Shown here: piece by piece, positions 22,733 to 34,456 of the stretch
Layout: each line of letters opens with the position of its first letter
How positions within the stretch are numbered: position 1 is the first letter of the stretch
From: Entomohabitans teleogrylli
GTDB taxonomy: Bacteria; Pseudomonadota; Gammaproteobacteria; Enterobacterales; Enterobacteriaceae
DNA: 64,000 nt
Direction: 5' to 3'
NCBI RefSeq assembly: GCF_001484765.1
Contig: NZ_KQ947378.1
Coordinates: 241,789-305,788 of the forward strand
Translations under genes and position numbers: made by a program
Notes under the pieces: model-generated
Database searches by the model: none
Seen by the model: the letters and a program-made list of their open reading frames with translations, nothing else
Told to the model about the DNA's origin: nothing

Positions 22733-23383
22733 ATGAATCAGACGCTACTTACAGGTACACCTTTCGAACGTGTTGAACTGGCACTGTCTGCGCTGCGCGA
22801 AGGCCGCGGCGTAATGGTGCTGGACGATGAAGATCGTGAAAACGAAGGCGATATGATCTTTGCCGCTGAAACCATGACCGTTGAACAGATGGCGCTGACC
22901 ATTCGCCACGGAAGCGGCATTGTCTGCCTGTGCATTACCGAAGATCGCCGCCAGCAGCTGGATTTGCCGATGATGGTGGATCATAACACCAGCGCCTACG
23001 GCACCGGGTTTACGGTCACTATCGAAGCCGCCAGCGGCGTCACCACCGGCGTATCCGCCGCGGATCGTGTGACCACCGTGCGTGCGGCGATTGCCGATGG
23101 CGCCAAACCGAGCGATCTCAACCGCCCGGGGCATGTGTTCCCGCTGCGCGCTCAGCCTGGCGGGGTACTGACCCGTGGCGGCCACACGGAGGCTACCATC
23201 GATCTGGTGACGCTGGCCGGAATGAAGCCTGCCGGCGTGCTGTGTGAACTGACTAACGACGACGGTAGTATGGCCCGGGCGCCGGAATGTATCGCTTTCG
23301 CCGGCAAACACGATATGGCCGTGGTGACGATTGAGGATCTGGTGGCTTACCGCCAGGCTCACGAACAGCGTAAAGCCGGCTAA
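22733..23383 (+). CDS. ribB: 3,4-dihydroxy-2-butanone-4-phosphate synthase
   Basis: Converts ribulose 5-phosphate to the four-carbon unit of riboflavin plus formate. 216 residues, a stand-alone RibB (not fused to GTP cyclohydrolase II). The acidic metal-binding loop [23 protein letters not shown] and the [12 protein letters not shown] segment are all present. Expression should be controlled by the FMN riboswitch directly upstream. A terminator hairpin follows its stop. Confidence 0.98.
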   Translation: MNQTLLTGTPFERVELALSALREGRGVMVLDDEDRENEGDMIFAAETMTVEQMALTIRHGSGIVCLCITEDRRQQLDLPMMVDHNTSAYGTGFTVTIEAASGVTTGVSAADRVTTVRAAIADGAKPSDLNRPGHVFPLRAQPGGVLTRGGHTEATIDLVTLAGMKPAGVLCELTNDDGSMARAPECIAFAGKHDMAVVTIEDLVAYRQAHEQRKAG

Positions 23384-23400
23384 CCGGCGATAGGCATAAA

Positions 23401-23427
23401 AAAAACCGGCGTTCAGCCGGTTTTTTT
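23401..23427. terminator. Bidirectional terminator ribB/zupT
   Basis: AAAAACCGGC, loop GTTCA, GCCGGTTTTTTT: a 5-bp GC core extended by A-T pairs, with A and T runs on either side, between convergent ribB and zupT. Confidence 0.9.
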
Positions 23428-23438
23428 GTGTCTCTGAA

Positions 23439-24206
23439 TCAGCCGATCCCGGCGCTTTGCAGGGCGGTCAGGCTGAGGCCCATGACCGACATCCCACACA
23501 GCACGCCGTAGCTGGGGTTGTTGGCAGGATCGATCTCTTTAGCCAGCGGCATCAGTTCGTCCACCGAGAGCGCCACCATAATGCCGGCCACCGCGGCCAT
23601 AATCGCCGCCATCACCACCGGTGATACCATACTGCCCAGAATCAACCACGCCAGAATACCGCCAAAGATTTCCGCGCATCCGGACAGCCCGGCCCAGAAC
23701 AGCGCTTTACGCTTTGAATTGGTGGCCGCGTAGACTGGGCCGGCGACCGCCAGCCCTTCAGGGATATTGTGCAGGGCGACCGCCAGCGCGATCCCGAATC
23801 CCAGCTCAAGGTTGCTGCTGGCGGTTACAAAGGTGGCAATACCTTCCGGGAAGTTGTGCAGGCTGATACCCAGCGTCAACAGAATGGCGGTGCGCCGCAG
23901 ATTGCGCGGCCGCGGGGCGTGGTCCATCAAATCCTGCGGATGAGCGTGGGGCAGACAGCGATCGAGGGCGAAATAGCCCAGCAAGCCGACCATAAACATG
24001 CCGTAGCCCAGTAGTGGAAACATACCGGGGGTATGCAATGCCGCCGGCAACATTTCCATCAGGGAAATAAGTAGCATGATCCCGGCGGCAAAGCCCAGAG
24101 AAAACGCCAGCACCCGGTTTGACGGCTTCTGCCCGAGAACGCCCAGTAGGGCGCCAATAAATGTGGCTCCCCCGGCCAGTAGAGTCAGGATCAGCGGTAC
24201 CGACAT
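23439..24206 (-). CDS. zupT: Zinc/divalent metal transporter, ZIP family
   Basis: 255-residue inner-membrane importer of zinc and other divalent metals (iron, manganese, cobalt in E. coli). About eight helices; the ZIP metal-site helices read [12 protein letters not shown] and [14 protein letters not shown] with conserved His, Asn, Pro and Glu. A His-rich loop ([15 protein letters not shown]) lies between helices III and IV. AAGGAG precedes the ATG at 24206. Divergent from ygiD across 183 bp. Confidence 0.97.
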   Translation of the reverse strand: MSVPLILTLLAGGATFIGALLGVLGQKPSNRVLAFSLGFAAGIMLLISLMEMLPAALHTPGMFPLLGYGMFMVGLLGYFALDRCLPHAHPQDLMDHAPRPRNLRRTAILLTLGISLHNFPEGIATFVTASSNLELGFGIALAVALHNIPEGLAVAGPVYAATNSKRKALFWAGLSGCAEIFGGILAWLILGSMVSPVVMAAIMAAVAGIMVALSVDELMPLAKEIDPANNPSYGVLCGMSVMGLSLTALQSAGIG

Positions 24207-24389
24207 AAAACGCTCCTTTTAAACAACACTCTTAAGAATAGTAAAGTCCCTTTCCGGAAAATACGAGGGAGGTTCCGGGCGTGAACTTCAAATTTACTGA
24301 AGATCTTCATCATGGTTATCTGAGTTCTTCCCGGCGCGAAAGCGCGTAGTCTGTGGTTATTAAGCAGATAACCCTGAAGGATAGAGCAA

Positions 24390-25178
24390 ATGACCTCCTC
24401 CCGTATGCCGGCACTGTTCCTTGGCCATGGTAGCCCGATGAACGTGCTGGAAGATAACCAATATACCCGGGCGTGGCAGCATTTGGGAGAGACGCTACCG
24501 CGGCCAAAGGCTATCGTTGTGATATCCGCGCACTGGTTTACCCGCGGTACCGGGGTAACGGCGATGGAACACCCGCAGACTATCCATGATTTTGGCGGTT
24601 TTCCGCAGGCGCTGTACGACATGCGCTATCCGGCGCCCGGCTCCCCGGCGCTGGCGCAGCGGGTAGCAGAACGGCTGGCGCCGGTGCCGGTGATTCAGGA
24701 TAAAGAAGCCTGGGGATTCGATCACGGCTCCTGGGGCGTCCTGATTAAAATGTACCCGCAGGCGGATATTCCAATGGTGCAGCTCAGTATTGACAGTACC
24801 AGGCCTGCGCTCTGGCACCTGGAGATGGGTCGTAAGCTGGCGGCGCTGCGTGATGAAGGCATTATGGTGGTTGCCAGCGGCAACGTAGTACATAACCTGC
24901 GTACCGCGCGCTGGCACGGCGAGAGCACGCCGTATCCGTGGGCGACATCTTTTAATGATTTCGTTCATGCTAATCTGGCGTGGAAAGGACCCGATGAGGC
25001 GCATCCGCTGGCGCATTATCTGGATCATGAAGGCGGTTCGCTGTCTAACCCGACGGCGGATCACTTTCTGCCGCTGCTGTATGTGCTGGGTACCTGGGAT
25101 GGTCAGGAACCGATCAGTGTACCTGTCGACGGTATCGAGATGGGATCCCTGAGTATGCTGTCGGTACAGATCGGCTAA
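24390..25178 (+). CDS. ygiD: LigB-family extradiol dioxygenase YgiD
   Basis: 262 residues, class III extradiol dioxygenase fold. Metal ligands expected in GHGSPMN (near residue 14), SAHWFTRG and WGFDHGSWG are visible. E. coli YgiD opens the ring of L-DOPA (4,5-extradiol cleavage); the physiological substrate remains unclear. It stands alone between divergent zupT and convergent ygiC. An 8-bp GC hairpin (25189-25217) without a T-run lies in the ygiD/ygiC gap. Confidence 0.93.
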   Translation: MTSSRMPALFLGHGSPMNVLEDNQYTRAWQHLGETLPRPKAIVVISAHWFTRGTGVTAMEHPQTIHDFGGFPQALYDMRYPAPGSPALAQRVAERLAPVPVIQDKEAWGFDHGSWGVLIKMYPQADIPMVQLSIDSTRPALWHLEMGRKLAALRDEGIMVVASGNVVHNLRTARWHGESTPYPWATSFNDFVHANLAWKGPDEAHPLAHYLDHEGGSLSNPTADHFLPLLYVLGTWDGQEPISVPVDGIEMGSLSMLSVQIG

Positions 25179-25223
25179 AAAGAGAAGACGGGCAGGGCCT
25201 GAGATGGCGCCTGCCCGGAAAGA

Positions 25224-26384
25224 TTATTCAATAAAGGTATGCGGATAGAAGCGTGAAAGATCCTGAGTGATCAATGCGCGGTCCTCCCGGATGCCGATAC
25301 CGGCTGGCTGATCGTCAATTAGCCAACTGCCGATCAGCGTATAGCTGTCGCCGAACTTCGGCAGCGGGCAGAATTGCTGAACAATCATACCTTCCTCACC
25401 GTAAGGCCCGTCGACCCGGGCGATCTCCTGACCGTTTTCGATGATCTGTATGTTGGCTCCTTCCCGGGAGAAGATCGGCTTCACTACATATTTATCCATC
25501 GCCGGGTAGTCGTCTTCGGCAAAATACGCCGGTAACAGGTTCGGATGGTTGGGGAACATCTCCCAGAGCATCGGCAGCAGCGCTTTGTTGGAGATGATGC
25601 TCTTCCAGGCTGGCTCCAGCCAGCGCACGCCGGCATCTTCCAGTTTGGTGGAGAATATCTCGCGCAGCATAAATTCCCAGGGATAGAGCTTGAACAGATT
25701 GCTGATCACCTGATCCTGTAGATCGGTAAACTGCCCTTTTTCCCCGAGGCCGATATCGTCGATGTACAGAAACTCACTCGGCAGCTCCGCCTCTGCGGCA
25801 CAGTCCTGCAGGTACTGCACGGTACCGCGATCTTCGATGGTATCCCGGCAGCAGGCGATATGCAGCAGGTTAAACCCGTAGCGGGTTTTCAGTTCGGCAA
25901 AGCGCTCAATGATCTTTTCCTGCAGGCTATTGAACTGATCGCTGCCCGCCGCAAGTTGGCCGGCGTTGAGTTGATCTTCCAGCCAGATCCACTGAAAAAA
26001 CGCCGCCTCGTACAGGGAGGTTGGCGTATCGGCATTATTTTCCAGCAGCTTCGGTTCGCCTTTCCCGTCCCAGGCGAGATCGAGGCGCGAATAGAGCGAA
26101 GGCTGGCCGGAACGCCAGGACTGGCGGACAAACTCCCAGGTGTGTTTCGGTATGCGGAACTTCGCCATCAGCTCATCGCTGGCGACGACTTTATCTACTA
26201 CCTGCAGACACATCTGGTGCAGCTCCGCCGTCACCTCTTCCAGGCGATCAATCTGGGCCAGCGTAAACTGGTAATAAGCGTCTTCACACCAGTACGGTTC
26301 CCCATACATGGTGTGAAAGTTAAAACCGTACTCGGTGGCTTTTTCACGCCAGTCCGGGCGTTCGCTGATAGCGATACGTTCCAT
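25224..26384 (-). CDS. ygiC: Glutathionylspermidine synthase-like ATP-grasp protein YgiC
   Basis: 386 residues matching only the synthetase (ATP-grasp) half of glutathionylspermidine synthase/amidase; no N-terminal amidase is present. Visible are [37 protein letters not shown] (ATP site) and the end [19 protein letters not shown]. Its activity is not firmly established. The start lies 2 bp beyond the ygiB stop, so the two are certainly one transcript; tolC precedes them. Confidence 0.92.
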   Translation of the reverse strand: MERIAISERPDWREKATEYGFNFHTMYGEPYWCEDAYYQFTLAQIDRLEEVTAELHQMCLQVVDKVVASDELMAKFRIPKHTWEFVRQSWRSGQPSLYSRLDLAWDGKGEPKLLENNADTPTSLYEAAFFQWIWLEDQLNAGQLAAGSDQFNSLQEKIIERFAELKTRYGFNLLHIACCRDTIEDRGTVQYLQDCAAEAELPSEFLYIDDIGLGEKGQFTDLQDQVISNLFKLYPWEFMLREIFSTKLEDAGVRWLEPAWKSIISNKALLPMLWEMFPNHPNLLPAYFAEDDYPAMDKYVVKPIFSREGANIQIIENGQEIARVDGPYGEEGMIVQQFCPLPKFGDSYTLIGSWLIDDQPAGIGIREDRALITQDLSRFYPHTFIE

Positions 26385-26386
26385 GC

Positions 26387-27055
26387 TTAGCCACCCATTG
26401 AGCGGTTGGTGCTGCCGGTAGCGCTGCGCTGCATCGTGCTCTGTTTAGCGACCGACTCTCCGAAACCGCCGCGGGTGATTGTCGACGTGGTGGCCGGTTT
26501 CGGCGCCATCGCGGTTTTCGGTACCGTCATGGTACGACCCGGGGTGGCGGCACCATAGTTTTTGCCGGCGGCGTCGGTGTATCTTCCGTATGCCGGGCTG
26601 GCCGGGTTTTTCGACGAGAACAGCGGCTGCTGCGCAAAGCCTGCGCCGCCGCCCATCAGGCGACCCATCATGTAACCTGCCATCAGCGGCATCCAGAAAC
26701 TGCCGCTGGACTGCGCCTGAGCCTGGTTTTCACCGGCCATACCGGCCTGAGCCGGCGCCTGCTGGCACTGGCCTTCGCCAAATTCGGCGATACAGTCTTC
26801 GCGGGTGGCGTATTTCGGCGCGGTGCGCTCCGCTTCTTTCAGGGCGCTGTTGTACGCGGTGGTACATTCGGCGCTTTTACCCGGATTGGCCTGCGAACAG
26901 TCGTCGGCGTTCTGGTAGAGCGAGACGGTCTCATCGCTCTGCTCACAGCCCGCCAGCATAAAAACAGCGGTGATGGCCAGCGCTACCGGAGTTAAATGTT
27001 TTGCGTTCCAGCTTTTGCGAAACGCCGCGTGATTTATCTTTTTTGTCCGTTTCAT
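26387..27055 (-). CDS. ygiB: DUF1190 lipoprotein YgiB
   Basis: 222 residues with a basic N-terminus, hydrophobic helix (about 21-35) and lipobox LAGC (Cys37), so probably a lipoprotein. Conserved Cys-containing segments ([26 protein letters not shown]) are followed by a Gly/Met-rich stretch and a low-complexity Ser/Thr/Gly tail. It matches E. coli YgiB (UPF0441), function unknown. Lies between tolC and ygiC on the same strand; a strong terminator after tolC means it mostly depends on read-through or its own promoter. Confidence 0.92.
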   Translation of the reverse strand: MKRTKKINHAAFRKSWNAKHLTPVALAITAVFMLAGCEQSDETVSLYQNADDCSQANPGKSAECTTAYNSALKEAERTAPKYATREDCIAEFGEGQCQQAPAQAGMAGENQAQAQSSGSFWMPLMAGYMMGRLMGGGAGFAQQPLFSSKNPASPAYGRYTDAAGKNYGAATPGRTMTVPKTAMAPKPATTSTITRGGFGESVAKQSTMQRSATGSTNRSMGG

Positions 27056-27172
27056 TTTTGTCTTCCTGAGCCCAGGGGATTGTCGATCTGTAGTGCTTAA
27101 GGATAGGGGATGGATGGTTGAAATTAAAGCGAAAAGCGGATGCCCGGCGGAGATCTTTACGTTGTCTTACGT

Positions 27173-27196
27173 AAAAAAGGGCGTGCACGCACGCCC
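27173..27196 (-). terminator. Terminator after tolC
   Basis: On the minus strand a 7-bp GGGCGTG/CACGCCC stem with a 4-nt loop is followed by TTTTTT, 13 bp beyond the tolC stop. It separates tolC from ygiB-ygiC. Confidence 0.85.
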
Positions 27197-27208
27197 TGGA
27201 TACGGCTT

Positions 27209-28639
27209 TTAGTGACGGAACGGATTATTTCCGTTACTGGTAGTTGATGCCGCCTGGGCTACCGCTGCATTTTGCTGCGGAGTTTCCGGGGCGACCACAT
27301 CCGGGGTGGTGGAAACCGGTTTACCTAAAGTGTTGTTCAGCGCCACCAGATCCTGCTCGTTAAGGGTACCTAATGCCGATTTCACATTCAGTTGGTTGAT
27401 CAGGTAGTTATAACGGGCATTCGCCAGTTGTTGTTTGGCGTTGTACAGCGTGGTGGTGGCGTTCAACACATCAACAATCGTACGGGTACCCACCGAGTAG
27501 CCGGCTTCCATCGCATCAAGGGAGCTCTGCGCAGAAACCACGGTCTGCTGGTAGGCGGCAATGCTACTGATGGAAGCATTGATGTTGTTATAGGATGAAC
27601 GCACGTTCTGAATCACGGTACGGTGGGCGCTTTCCAGTTGTTCGCTGGCGCCGACAAACGCATACTGCGCCTGTTTAACCTGGGAGTTCACTGAACCGCC
27701 CTGATACAGTGGCAGCGAGAACGTCAGACCGACTTTATTCTGACCGATGTTGCTGTCGTCATACTGGGCGCCGTTAGTTTTGGAGCCGCTATAGCTGGTA
27801 TCGGACACCGCGGTTGAGGCACTCAGGCTCAGGGTCGGCATATGGCCGGTCTGGGCATAGCGGATCTGTTCGCGGGCCAGATCCTGGCTCAGACGCGCCT
27901 GCAACAGGCTCAGGTTACGCTGCTCCGCTTCTTTAAGCAGGTTGTTCACCGTCTGCGGTTTATTGGTTTTAAAACCTGCGACATTCAGGGACGCCAGTTG
28001 CGGATAGTAGTTGCCGGTCACCTGACGCAGTTTTTCCACCGCGTTATCAAGGTTGTTGCGGGCGGTGACTTCGTCGGCCAGCACGCTGTCGTACTGGGCG
28101 CGGGCGTTCTGAACGTCGGTGATCGCCACCAGGCCGACGTTAAAACGCTGGGTCGTCTGATCTAACTGGCGATAAATGGCCTGTTTCTGCGCTTCAATAT
28201 AGGAAAGCGTGTCGATGGCGTTCAGCACTTCGAAATAGGTTGTCGCGGTATTGAGGATCAGCGTTTGCTGATCGGTCTGATAAGTGACGTCCTGAATGCC
28301 GGCGGTCTTTTCCTGTAGAGTCAGCGCCCGCCATTTTGACATGTCAAAAATGGTCTGAGTCAGGGATAACGACGCGCTGGTGGCATTAGAGTTCACGCCG
28401 TTACTATCGCGGTAGCCGTTACTGTAGGTATAATCTGCACCCAGACCGAGTTGCGGCAGTAGCGGGCTGCGTGCTTCGTTAATTTTCTCAAACGCAGCAT
28501 CACGGTCAGCAGCGGATTTGCGCAGATCCGGGTTGCTGAGGCGCGCCTGCTGATAAACCTGCAACAGGTTTTCTGCCTGGCTCATGGCGCTGAACCCTGT
28601 CAGGCTCAGACCGATAAGTAGTGGGAGCAGTTTCTTCAT
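27209..28639 (-). CDS. tolC: Outer-membrane channel TolC
   Basis: Trimeric outer-membrane/periplasmic tunnel for AcrAB-type efflux and type I secretion. ATG 28639 is preferred over the in-frame ATG six bases upstream because AAGGAA then sits 6 nt away; this gives 476 residues. Signal peptide to residue 22 (SQA). The two internal repeats of the family are seen, including YQQARLSNPDLRKSAADRDA and TQRFNVGLVAITDVQNARAQYD, then AGYSVGTRTIVDVLNA. The C-terminal tail is somewhat shorter than in E. coli (about 493). A mar/sox/rob box lies upstream. Confidence 0.98.
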   Translation of the reverse strand: MKKLLPLLIGLSLTGFSAMSQAENLLQVYQQARLSNPDLRKSAADRDAAFEKINEARSPLLPQLGLGADYTYSNGYRDSNGVNSNATSASLSLTQTIFDMSKWRALTLQEKTAGIQDVTYQTDQQTLILNTATTYFEVLNAIDTLSYIEAQKQAIYRQLDQTTQRFNVGLVAITDVQNARAQYDSVLADEVTARNNLDNAVEKLRQVTGNYYPQLASLNVAGFKTNKPQTVNNLLKEAEQRNLSLLQARLSQDLAREQIRYAQTGHMPTLSLSASTAVSDTSYSGSKTNGAQYDDSNIGQNKVGLTFSLPLYQGGSVNSQVKQAQYAFVGASEQLESAHRTVIQNVRSSYNNINASISSIAAYQQTVVSAQSSLDAMEAGYSVGTRTIVDVLNATTTLYNAKQQLANARYNYLINQLNVKSALGTLNEQDLVALNNTLGKPVSTTPDVVAPETPQQNAAVAQAASTTSNGNNPFRH

Positions 28640-28731
28640 TTGCATTCCTTGTTGTGAAGCAGAAATTGTTTTGTTAGCGCTGACAAGTGTCGAAAATGAT
28701 CGCCGATTTTAACCGAATGCGCCAGCAGTTA

Positions 28732-28751
28732 AGGTTGGCCTAATGTGCCAT
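28732..28751 (-). promoter_or_regulatory. MarA/SoxS/Rob box of tolC
   Basis: The minus-strand 20-mer beginning ATGGCACATTAGGCC and ending AACCT matches the marbox consensus AYNGCACNNWNNRYYAAAYN at all specified positions but one. It lies about 95 bp upstream of tolC, as in E. coli, where MarA, SoxS and Rob activate tolC. A TAAAAT -10-like element follows about 25 bp downstream. Confidence 0.75.
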
Positions 28752-28862
28752 GCAGCGCCCTTTTCAGCAATTTCCCTAAGCAAGATAGCTATTATCGCCA
28801 GTAACTGTCTTCGGACAAGCTTGAAATCGCTTAATTCATCACCATAGCTAGTGGACATCATT

Positions 28863-29498
28863 ATGACCAACACGTCGAACGCGCCAGCCATGAACTTCAC
28901 CAAAAACGATGTAGAAATTATTGCACGTGAAACGCTTTATCGCGGTTTTTTTTCGCTCAATCTTTATCGTTTTCGCCATCGTCTATTCAGCGGGGAAATG
29001 AGTGGTGAGGTTCAGCGCGAAATTTTTGAGCGCGGCCATGCCGCCGTACTGCTACCCTATGACCCGGTGCGCGATGAAGTGGTACTGATCGAGCAGATAC
29101 GTATTGCGGCGCTGAATAGCAGTGAAACTCCGTGGCTGCTGGAAATGGTCGCCGGCATGATTGAAGTGGGCGAAACCGTTGAAGACGTAGCGCGGCGCGA
29201 AGCGATGGAGGAGGCGGGTATCACGGTAGGACGTATTAAGCCGGTACTCAGCTATCTGGCCAGCCCCGGCGGCACCAGCGAGCGGTTATCTATCGTCGCC
29301 GGGGAAGTGGATGCCGCCAGCGCCCATGGAATTCATGGCCTGGCGGATGAAAACGAAGATATTCGGGTTCAGGTGGTAAGTCGGGAACAGGCTTACCGGT
29401 GGGTGGAAGAGGGGAAAATTGATAACGCAGCGTCAGTCATCGCCCTGCAATGGTTGCAGCTGCACTATGAGAATTTGCAAAAAGAGTGGAATATCTGA
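28863..29498 (+). CDS. nudF: ADP-ribose pyrophosphatase (Nudix)
   Basis: Hydrolyses ADP-ribose (and ADP-sugars) to AMP plus ribose 5-phosphate. The Nudix box is complete: [20 protein letters not shown] followed by AG and a hydrophobic residue. 211 residues from ATG 28863; an ATG at 28851 would add four residues and cannot be excluded. First gene of nudF-yqiB-cpdA-yqiA-parE, divergent from tolC, as in E. coli. Confidence 0.96.
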   Translation: MTNTSNAPAMNFTKNDVEIIARETLYRGFFSLNLYRFRHRLFSGEMSGEVQREIFERGHAAVLLPYDPVRDEVVLIEQIRIAALNSSETPWLLEMVAGMIEVGETVEDVARREAMEEAGITVGRIKPVLSYLASPGGTSERLSIVAGEVDAASAHGIHGLADENEDIRVQVVSREQAYRWVEEGKIDNAASVIALQWLQLHYENLQKEWNI

Positions 29499-29500
29499 AC

Positions 29501-29923
29501 ATGAAGCGCTATACGCCTGATTTTCCAGAAATGATGAGACTGTGCGAAACCAATTTCGCCCAGTTGCGTCGCCTGTTGCCGCGCCAGGACGAGCCGGGCG
29601 CGATGGTAAGTTATCAGGTTAATAATGCGCAATACCGGTTAACGGTGCTGGAGTCTACCCGTTACACTACACTGGTGGAGATAGTACAGACGGTGCCAGC
29701 GATCAGCTACTGGAGCCTGCCCTCAATGACGGTGCGGCTCTATCATGATGCGATGGTCGCCGAAGTGTGTTCGAGCCAGCAGATCTTTCGTTTTAAAGCG
29801 CGTTATGATTATCCGAATAAAAAGTTGCATCAACGCGACGAAAAGCATCAAATTAACCAGTTTCTTGCTGATTGGTTGCGCTACTGTTTAGCGCATGGAG
29901 CGGTGGCGGTTCCGGTTTGTTAG
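29501..29923 (+). CDS. yqiB: DUF1249 protein YqiB
   Basis: 140 residues from ATG 29501, 2 bp after the nudF stop. Highly conserved central block ([39 protein letters not shown]) and C-terminal [12 protein letters not shown] match E. coli YqiB. No signal or membrane segment. Function unknown; the tight spacing between nudF and cpdA shows co-transcription. Confidence 0.94.
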   Translation: MKRYTPDFPEMMRLCETNFAQLRRLLPRQDEPGAMVSYQVNNAQYRLTVLESTRYTTLVEIVQTVPAISYWSLPSMTVRLYHDAMVAEVCSSQQIFRFKARYDYPNKKLHQRDEKHQINQFLADWLRYCLAHGAVAVPVC

Positions 29924-29947
29924 CGTCGTGAAACCTAAGGACACCAT

Positions 29948-30775
29948 TTGGAAAGCCTGTTAAAGATTCCTGTTGCCGAAGAGGCCAGCATCAGGATTTT
30001 ACAAATCACTGATACCCATCTGTTTGCCGGAAAGGGCGAAACATTGCTTGGCGTAAACACCTGGGAGAGTTACCAGGCGGTTATCGCGGCGATCCATCGC
30101 CAGCAGGCGCACTATGATTTGATCGTCGCCACCGGCGATCTGGCCCAGGATCATACCGCGCAGGCGTATCACCATTTTGCTGAAGGTATTGCCGGCTTCA
30201 CCATGCCCTGCGTCTGGTTGCCGGGAAACCACGATTTTCAGCCAGCAATGTTTAGCGCGCTTCAGGAAGCGGGCATTTCCTGCGCCAAACAGGTGCTTAT
30301 CGGCGCTAAATGGCAAATCATCCTGCTGGATAGTCAGGTATTTGGCGTACCGCACGGCGAACTCAGCGACTATCAACTGGAATGGCTGGAGCGTCGGCTT
30401 AAAGCGGATCCGCAGCGCCATACTCTGCTTTTGTTGCACCATCATCCGCTGCCCGCCGGCTGTAGCTGGCTGGACCAGCACAGTCTGCGCAATGCGCCGG
30501 CGCTGGATCACATCCTGTGCCGCTACCCGCAGGTCACGACCCTGCTGTGCGGGCATATTCACCAGGAACTGGACGTCGACTGGAATGGCCGTCGGGTTCT
30601 GGCTACCCCTTCAACCTGCGTACAATTTAAGCCGCACTGCGCTAACTTTACGCTTGATACCATCGCGCCAGGCTGGCGCTGGCTGGAACTGCACCCAGAT
30701 GGCGCCCTCACGACCGGCGTCTGCCGCCTGGAAGAGGCTCATTTCAGCCCTGATACTGCTTCAGAAGGATACTGA
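29948..30775 (+). CDS. cpdA: 3',5'-cyclic-AMP phosphodiesterase
   Basis: Cytosolic calcineurin-like phosphoesterase that hydrolyses cAMP to AMP. 275 residues. Metal-binding motifs in order: DTHLF (about 22), GDLAQD (about 63), GNHD (about 94), HHHPLPAG and GHIHQE. The start is TTG at 29948 (MESLLKI), the rare start also used in E. coli; no ATG fits the conserved N-terminus. Its stop overlaps the yqiA start by one base (TGATG). Confidence 0.96.
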   Translation: MESLLKIPVAEEASIRILQITDTHLFAGKGETLLGVNTWESYQAVIAAIHRQQAHYDLIVATGDLAQDHTAQAYHHFAEGIAGFTMPCVWLPGNHDFQPAMFSALQEAGISCAKQVLIGAKWQIILLDSQVFGVPHGELSDYQLEWLERRLKADPQRHTLLLLHHHPLPAGCSWLDQHSLRNAPALDHILCRYPQVTTLLCGHIHQELDVDWNGRRVLATPSTCVQFKPHCANFTLDTIAPGWRWLELHPDGALTTGVCRLEEAHFSPDTASEGY

Positions 30776-31350
30776 TGGCTACGCTCCTCTATTTACACGG
30801 ATTCAATAGTTCGCCGCGTTCCGCAAAAGCAGCCAGCCTGCAACAGTGGCTCAGCGCCCATCATCCGCACATTGAAATGGTAGTGCCGCAGCTTCCTCCC
30901 TTTCCGGAAGCGACGGCGGAACTGCTGGAGGGTATCGTGCTGGAACATGGCGGCGCGCCGCTGGGGATCGTCGGATCGTCGCTGGGGGGCTATTATGCGA
31001 CCTGGCTGTCCCAGTGTTTTATGCTGCCCGCGGTGGTGGTGAATCCGTCGGTGCGCCCCTTTGAACTGTTGCTTGACTATCTGGGCGAAAACGAGAATCC
31101 GTGGACGGGCCAGCAATATGTGTTAGAGTCTCGCCATATTTATGATCTCAAAGTCATGCAAATTGACCCGCTGGAGGCGCCGGATCTTATCTGGTTGCTA
31201 CAGCAGACCGGTGATGAAGTGCTGGATTACCGCCAGGCGGTGGCGTACTACGCCTCCTGTCGTCAGACGGTGGAGCAGGGGGGAAACCACGCATTCACTG
31301 GCTTTGAAAATCATTTCACACAGATTGTCGATTTCCTTGGGCTTCAGTAA
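30775..31350 (+). CDS. yqiA: Esterase YqiA
   Basis: 191-residue small alpha/beta hydrolase. It has [16 protein letters not shown] at the N-terminus, the nucleophile elbow [14 protein letters not shown] (Ser about 74) and a C-terminal [10 protein letters not shown] supplying the catalytic His. E. coli YqiA cleaves short acyl esters in vitro; physiological substrate unknown. Translationally coupled to cpdA (TGATG) and 42 bp upstream of parE. Confidence 0.95.
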   Translation: MATLLYLHGFNSSPRSAKAASLQQWLSAHHPHIEMVVPQLPPFPEATAELLEGIVLEHGGAPLGIVGSSLGGYYATWLSQCFMLPAVVVNPSVRPFELLLDYLGENENPWTGQQYVLESRHIYDLKVMQIDPLEAPDLIWLLQQTGDEVLDYRQAVAYYASCRQTVEQGGNHAFTGFENHFTQIVDFLGLQ

Positions 31351-31389
31351 GCCGGGAAGCGACCCCTGTTTGGTTATCTGAACGATTAA

Positions 31390-33285
<1,896 letters not shown>

Positions 33286-33293
33286 GTACGACG

Positions 33294-33323
33294 GCTCAGG
33301 GAAATTACCCTGAGCGGATTTTT
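33294..33323 (+). terminator. First terminator after parE
   Basis: GCTCAGGG, loop AAATTA, CCCTGAGC, then GGATTTTTA: an 8-bp stem beginning 9 bp after the parE stop. Confidence 0.75.
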
Positions 33324-33373
33324 ACTGGCCGGGGATTTGCGGCGGGTTTAAATCAACGGCGGTTAAATACTCA

Positions 33374-33397
33374 GGCGGTGGAATCACCGCCTTTATT
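33374..33397 (+). terminator. Second hairpin between parE and ygiN
   Basis: GGCGGTG-GAAT-CACCGCC followed by TTTATT, in the gap between convergent parE and ygiN; probably a back-up terminator for parE. Confidence 0.6.
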
Positions 33398-33415
33398 CTG
33401 CCGCTACGGGTTGGC

Positions 33416-33733
33416 TTAGCGCAGCCCGTCTTCCAGAATGCGAATGTGCATATCCAGAATGTCGTCCTTCGTCTCCTGGGCAAATGCCTTCATATGCGGG
33501 GTTTGCAGGTGCGCTTCCAGATGTGCGACCGTTTCCCACTTTTCCAGCATGATGATGGAATCTGTCGCCGTGGCCTGAAACTCCACGTTGGCGTTATGAT
33601 CCACCAGCGGGGCATAGCCGTGGCAACCCTCTTCCTGAAGCACCGTAGGGGTAATCTTTTTAAATACGTCCAGCACGGCCTGGCGATGGTGTAGCCCCGG
33701 ACGGGTACGAATTTCTGCTATCACTGTCAGCAT
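33416..33733 (-). CDS. ygiN: Probable quinol monooxygenase YgiN
   Basis: 105 residues from ATG 33733, with AAGGAG 8 nt upstream; the GTG at 33742 is rejected for lack of a ribosome site. ABM-domain small dimeric ferredoxin-like fold (MLTVIAEIRTRPG, EEGCHGYAPLVD, HLEAHLQTPHMKAF). E. coli YgiN oxidises quinols and forms a proposed quinone redox cycle with MdaB, encoded just upstream (31 bp) and co-transcribed here. Confidence 0.94.
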   Translation of the reverse strand: MLTVIAEIRTRPGLHHRQAVLDVFKKITPTVLQEEGCHGYAPLVDHNANVEFQATATDSIIMLEKWETVAHLEAHLQTPHMKAFAQETKDDILDMHIRILEDGLR

Positions 33734-33764
33734 GACACTCACTCCTTTTTGATCAGGCTTTCAG

Positions 33765-34346
33765 TTAACCAAAAATTTCACCAAGATGCTTGCGATATTC
33801 TGCGATGTAGCGCGGGACATCAGGCATTTTGATAACGTCATTGGCGATAAAGGTCGGTAGCGGCGCCATGCCCAGGAACTGGTTAGCCTTATGGAACGGC
33901 AGATAGACGCCATCCACTCCCACGCCGTGGAAGAACTGATCTTCTTCAGTAAAGGCTTCCATTGGCGCATTCCAGGTCAGGGAAAGCATATATTTTTTGC
34001 CCTGCACCAGGCCGCCGGAGCCATATTTTTTAGACGCGTCGGAGCGGGTGCGACCATCGCTGGCGTACAGGGAGCCGTGGCCTTCAGTAAAGACATCATC
34101 GATATATTTTTTCACCGTCCACGGGGCGCCCATCCACCAGCCAGGCATCTGCCAGATAACCACATCTGCCCACAGGAAGTTCTGCACTTCTTGTTTCACA
34201 TCGTAATCGCTTTCGGCGCGTACCACTTTTACGTCGTGACCGGCGTCGCGCAGGAAGCTTTCGGCAACCTCGGTCATGGTGTCATTCAACTGGCCATTAG
34301 AGTGGGCGAATTTTTTCGCGCCGTTGATAATTAAAATGTTGCTCAT
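33765..34346 (-). CDS. mdaB: NADPH:quinone oxidoreductase MdaB
   Basis: 193-residue flavodoxin-fold FAD quinone reductase (modulator of drug activity B) doing two-electron reduction of quinones. NILIINGAKKFAHSNGQLND at the N-terminus, DVVIWQMPGWWMGAPWTVKKY near residue 60-80 and SLTWNAPMEAFT (about 127) are family landmarks. It sits between qseC and ygiN as in E. coli, except that the E. coli gene ygiZ between mdaB and qseC is absent. Confidence 0.96.
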   Translation of the reverse strand: MSNILIINGAKKFAHSNGQLNDTMTEVAESFLRDAGHDVKVVRAESDYDVKQEVQNFLWADVVIWQMPGWWMGAPWTVKKYIDDVFTEGHGSLYASDGRTRSDASKKYGSGGLVQGKKYMLSLTWNAPMEAFTEEDQFFHGVGVDGVYLPFHKANQFLGMAPLPTFIANDVIKMPDVPRYIAEYRKHLGEIFG

Positions 34347-34456
34347 GTTGTAAACCTTAAAATGTGATGTTTGTCACGAATGTTAATCCGTTTTGTGAAT
34401 GGTTTAAATGCTAATAATGTTCAAATACTTTTGCTTTTACTGCAATAATTGACCAG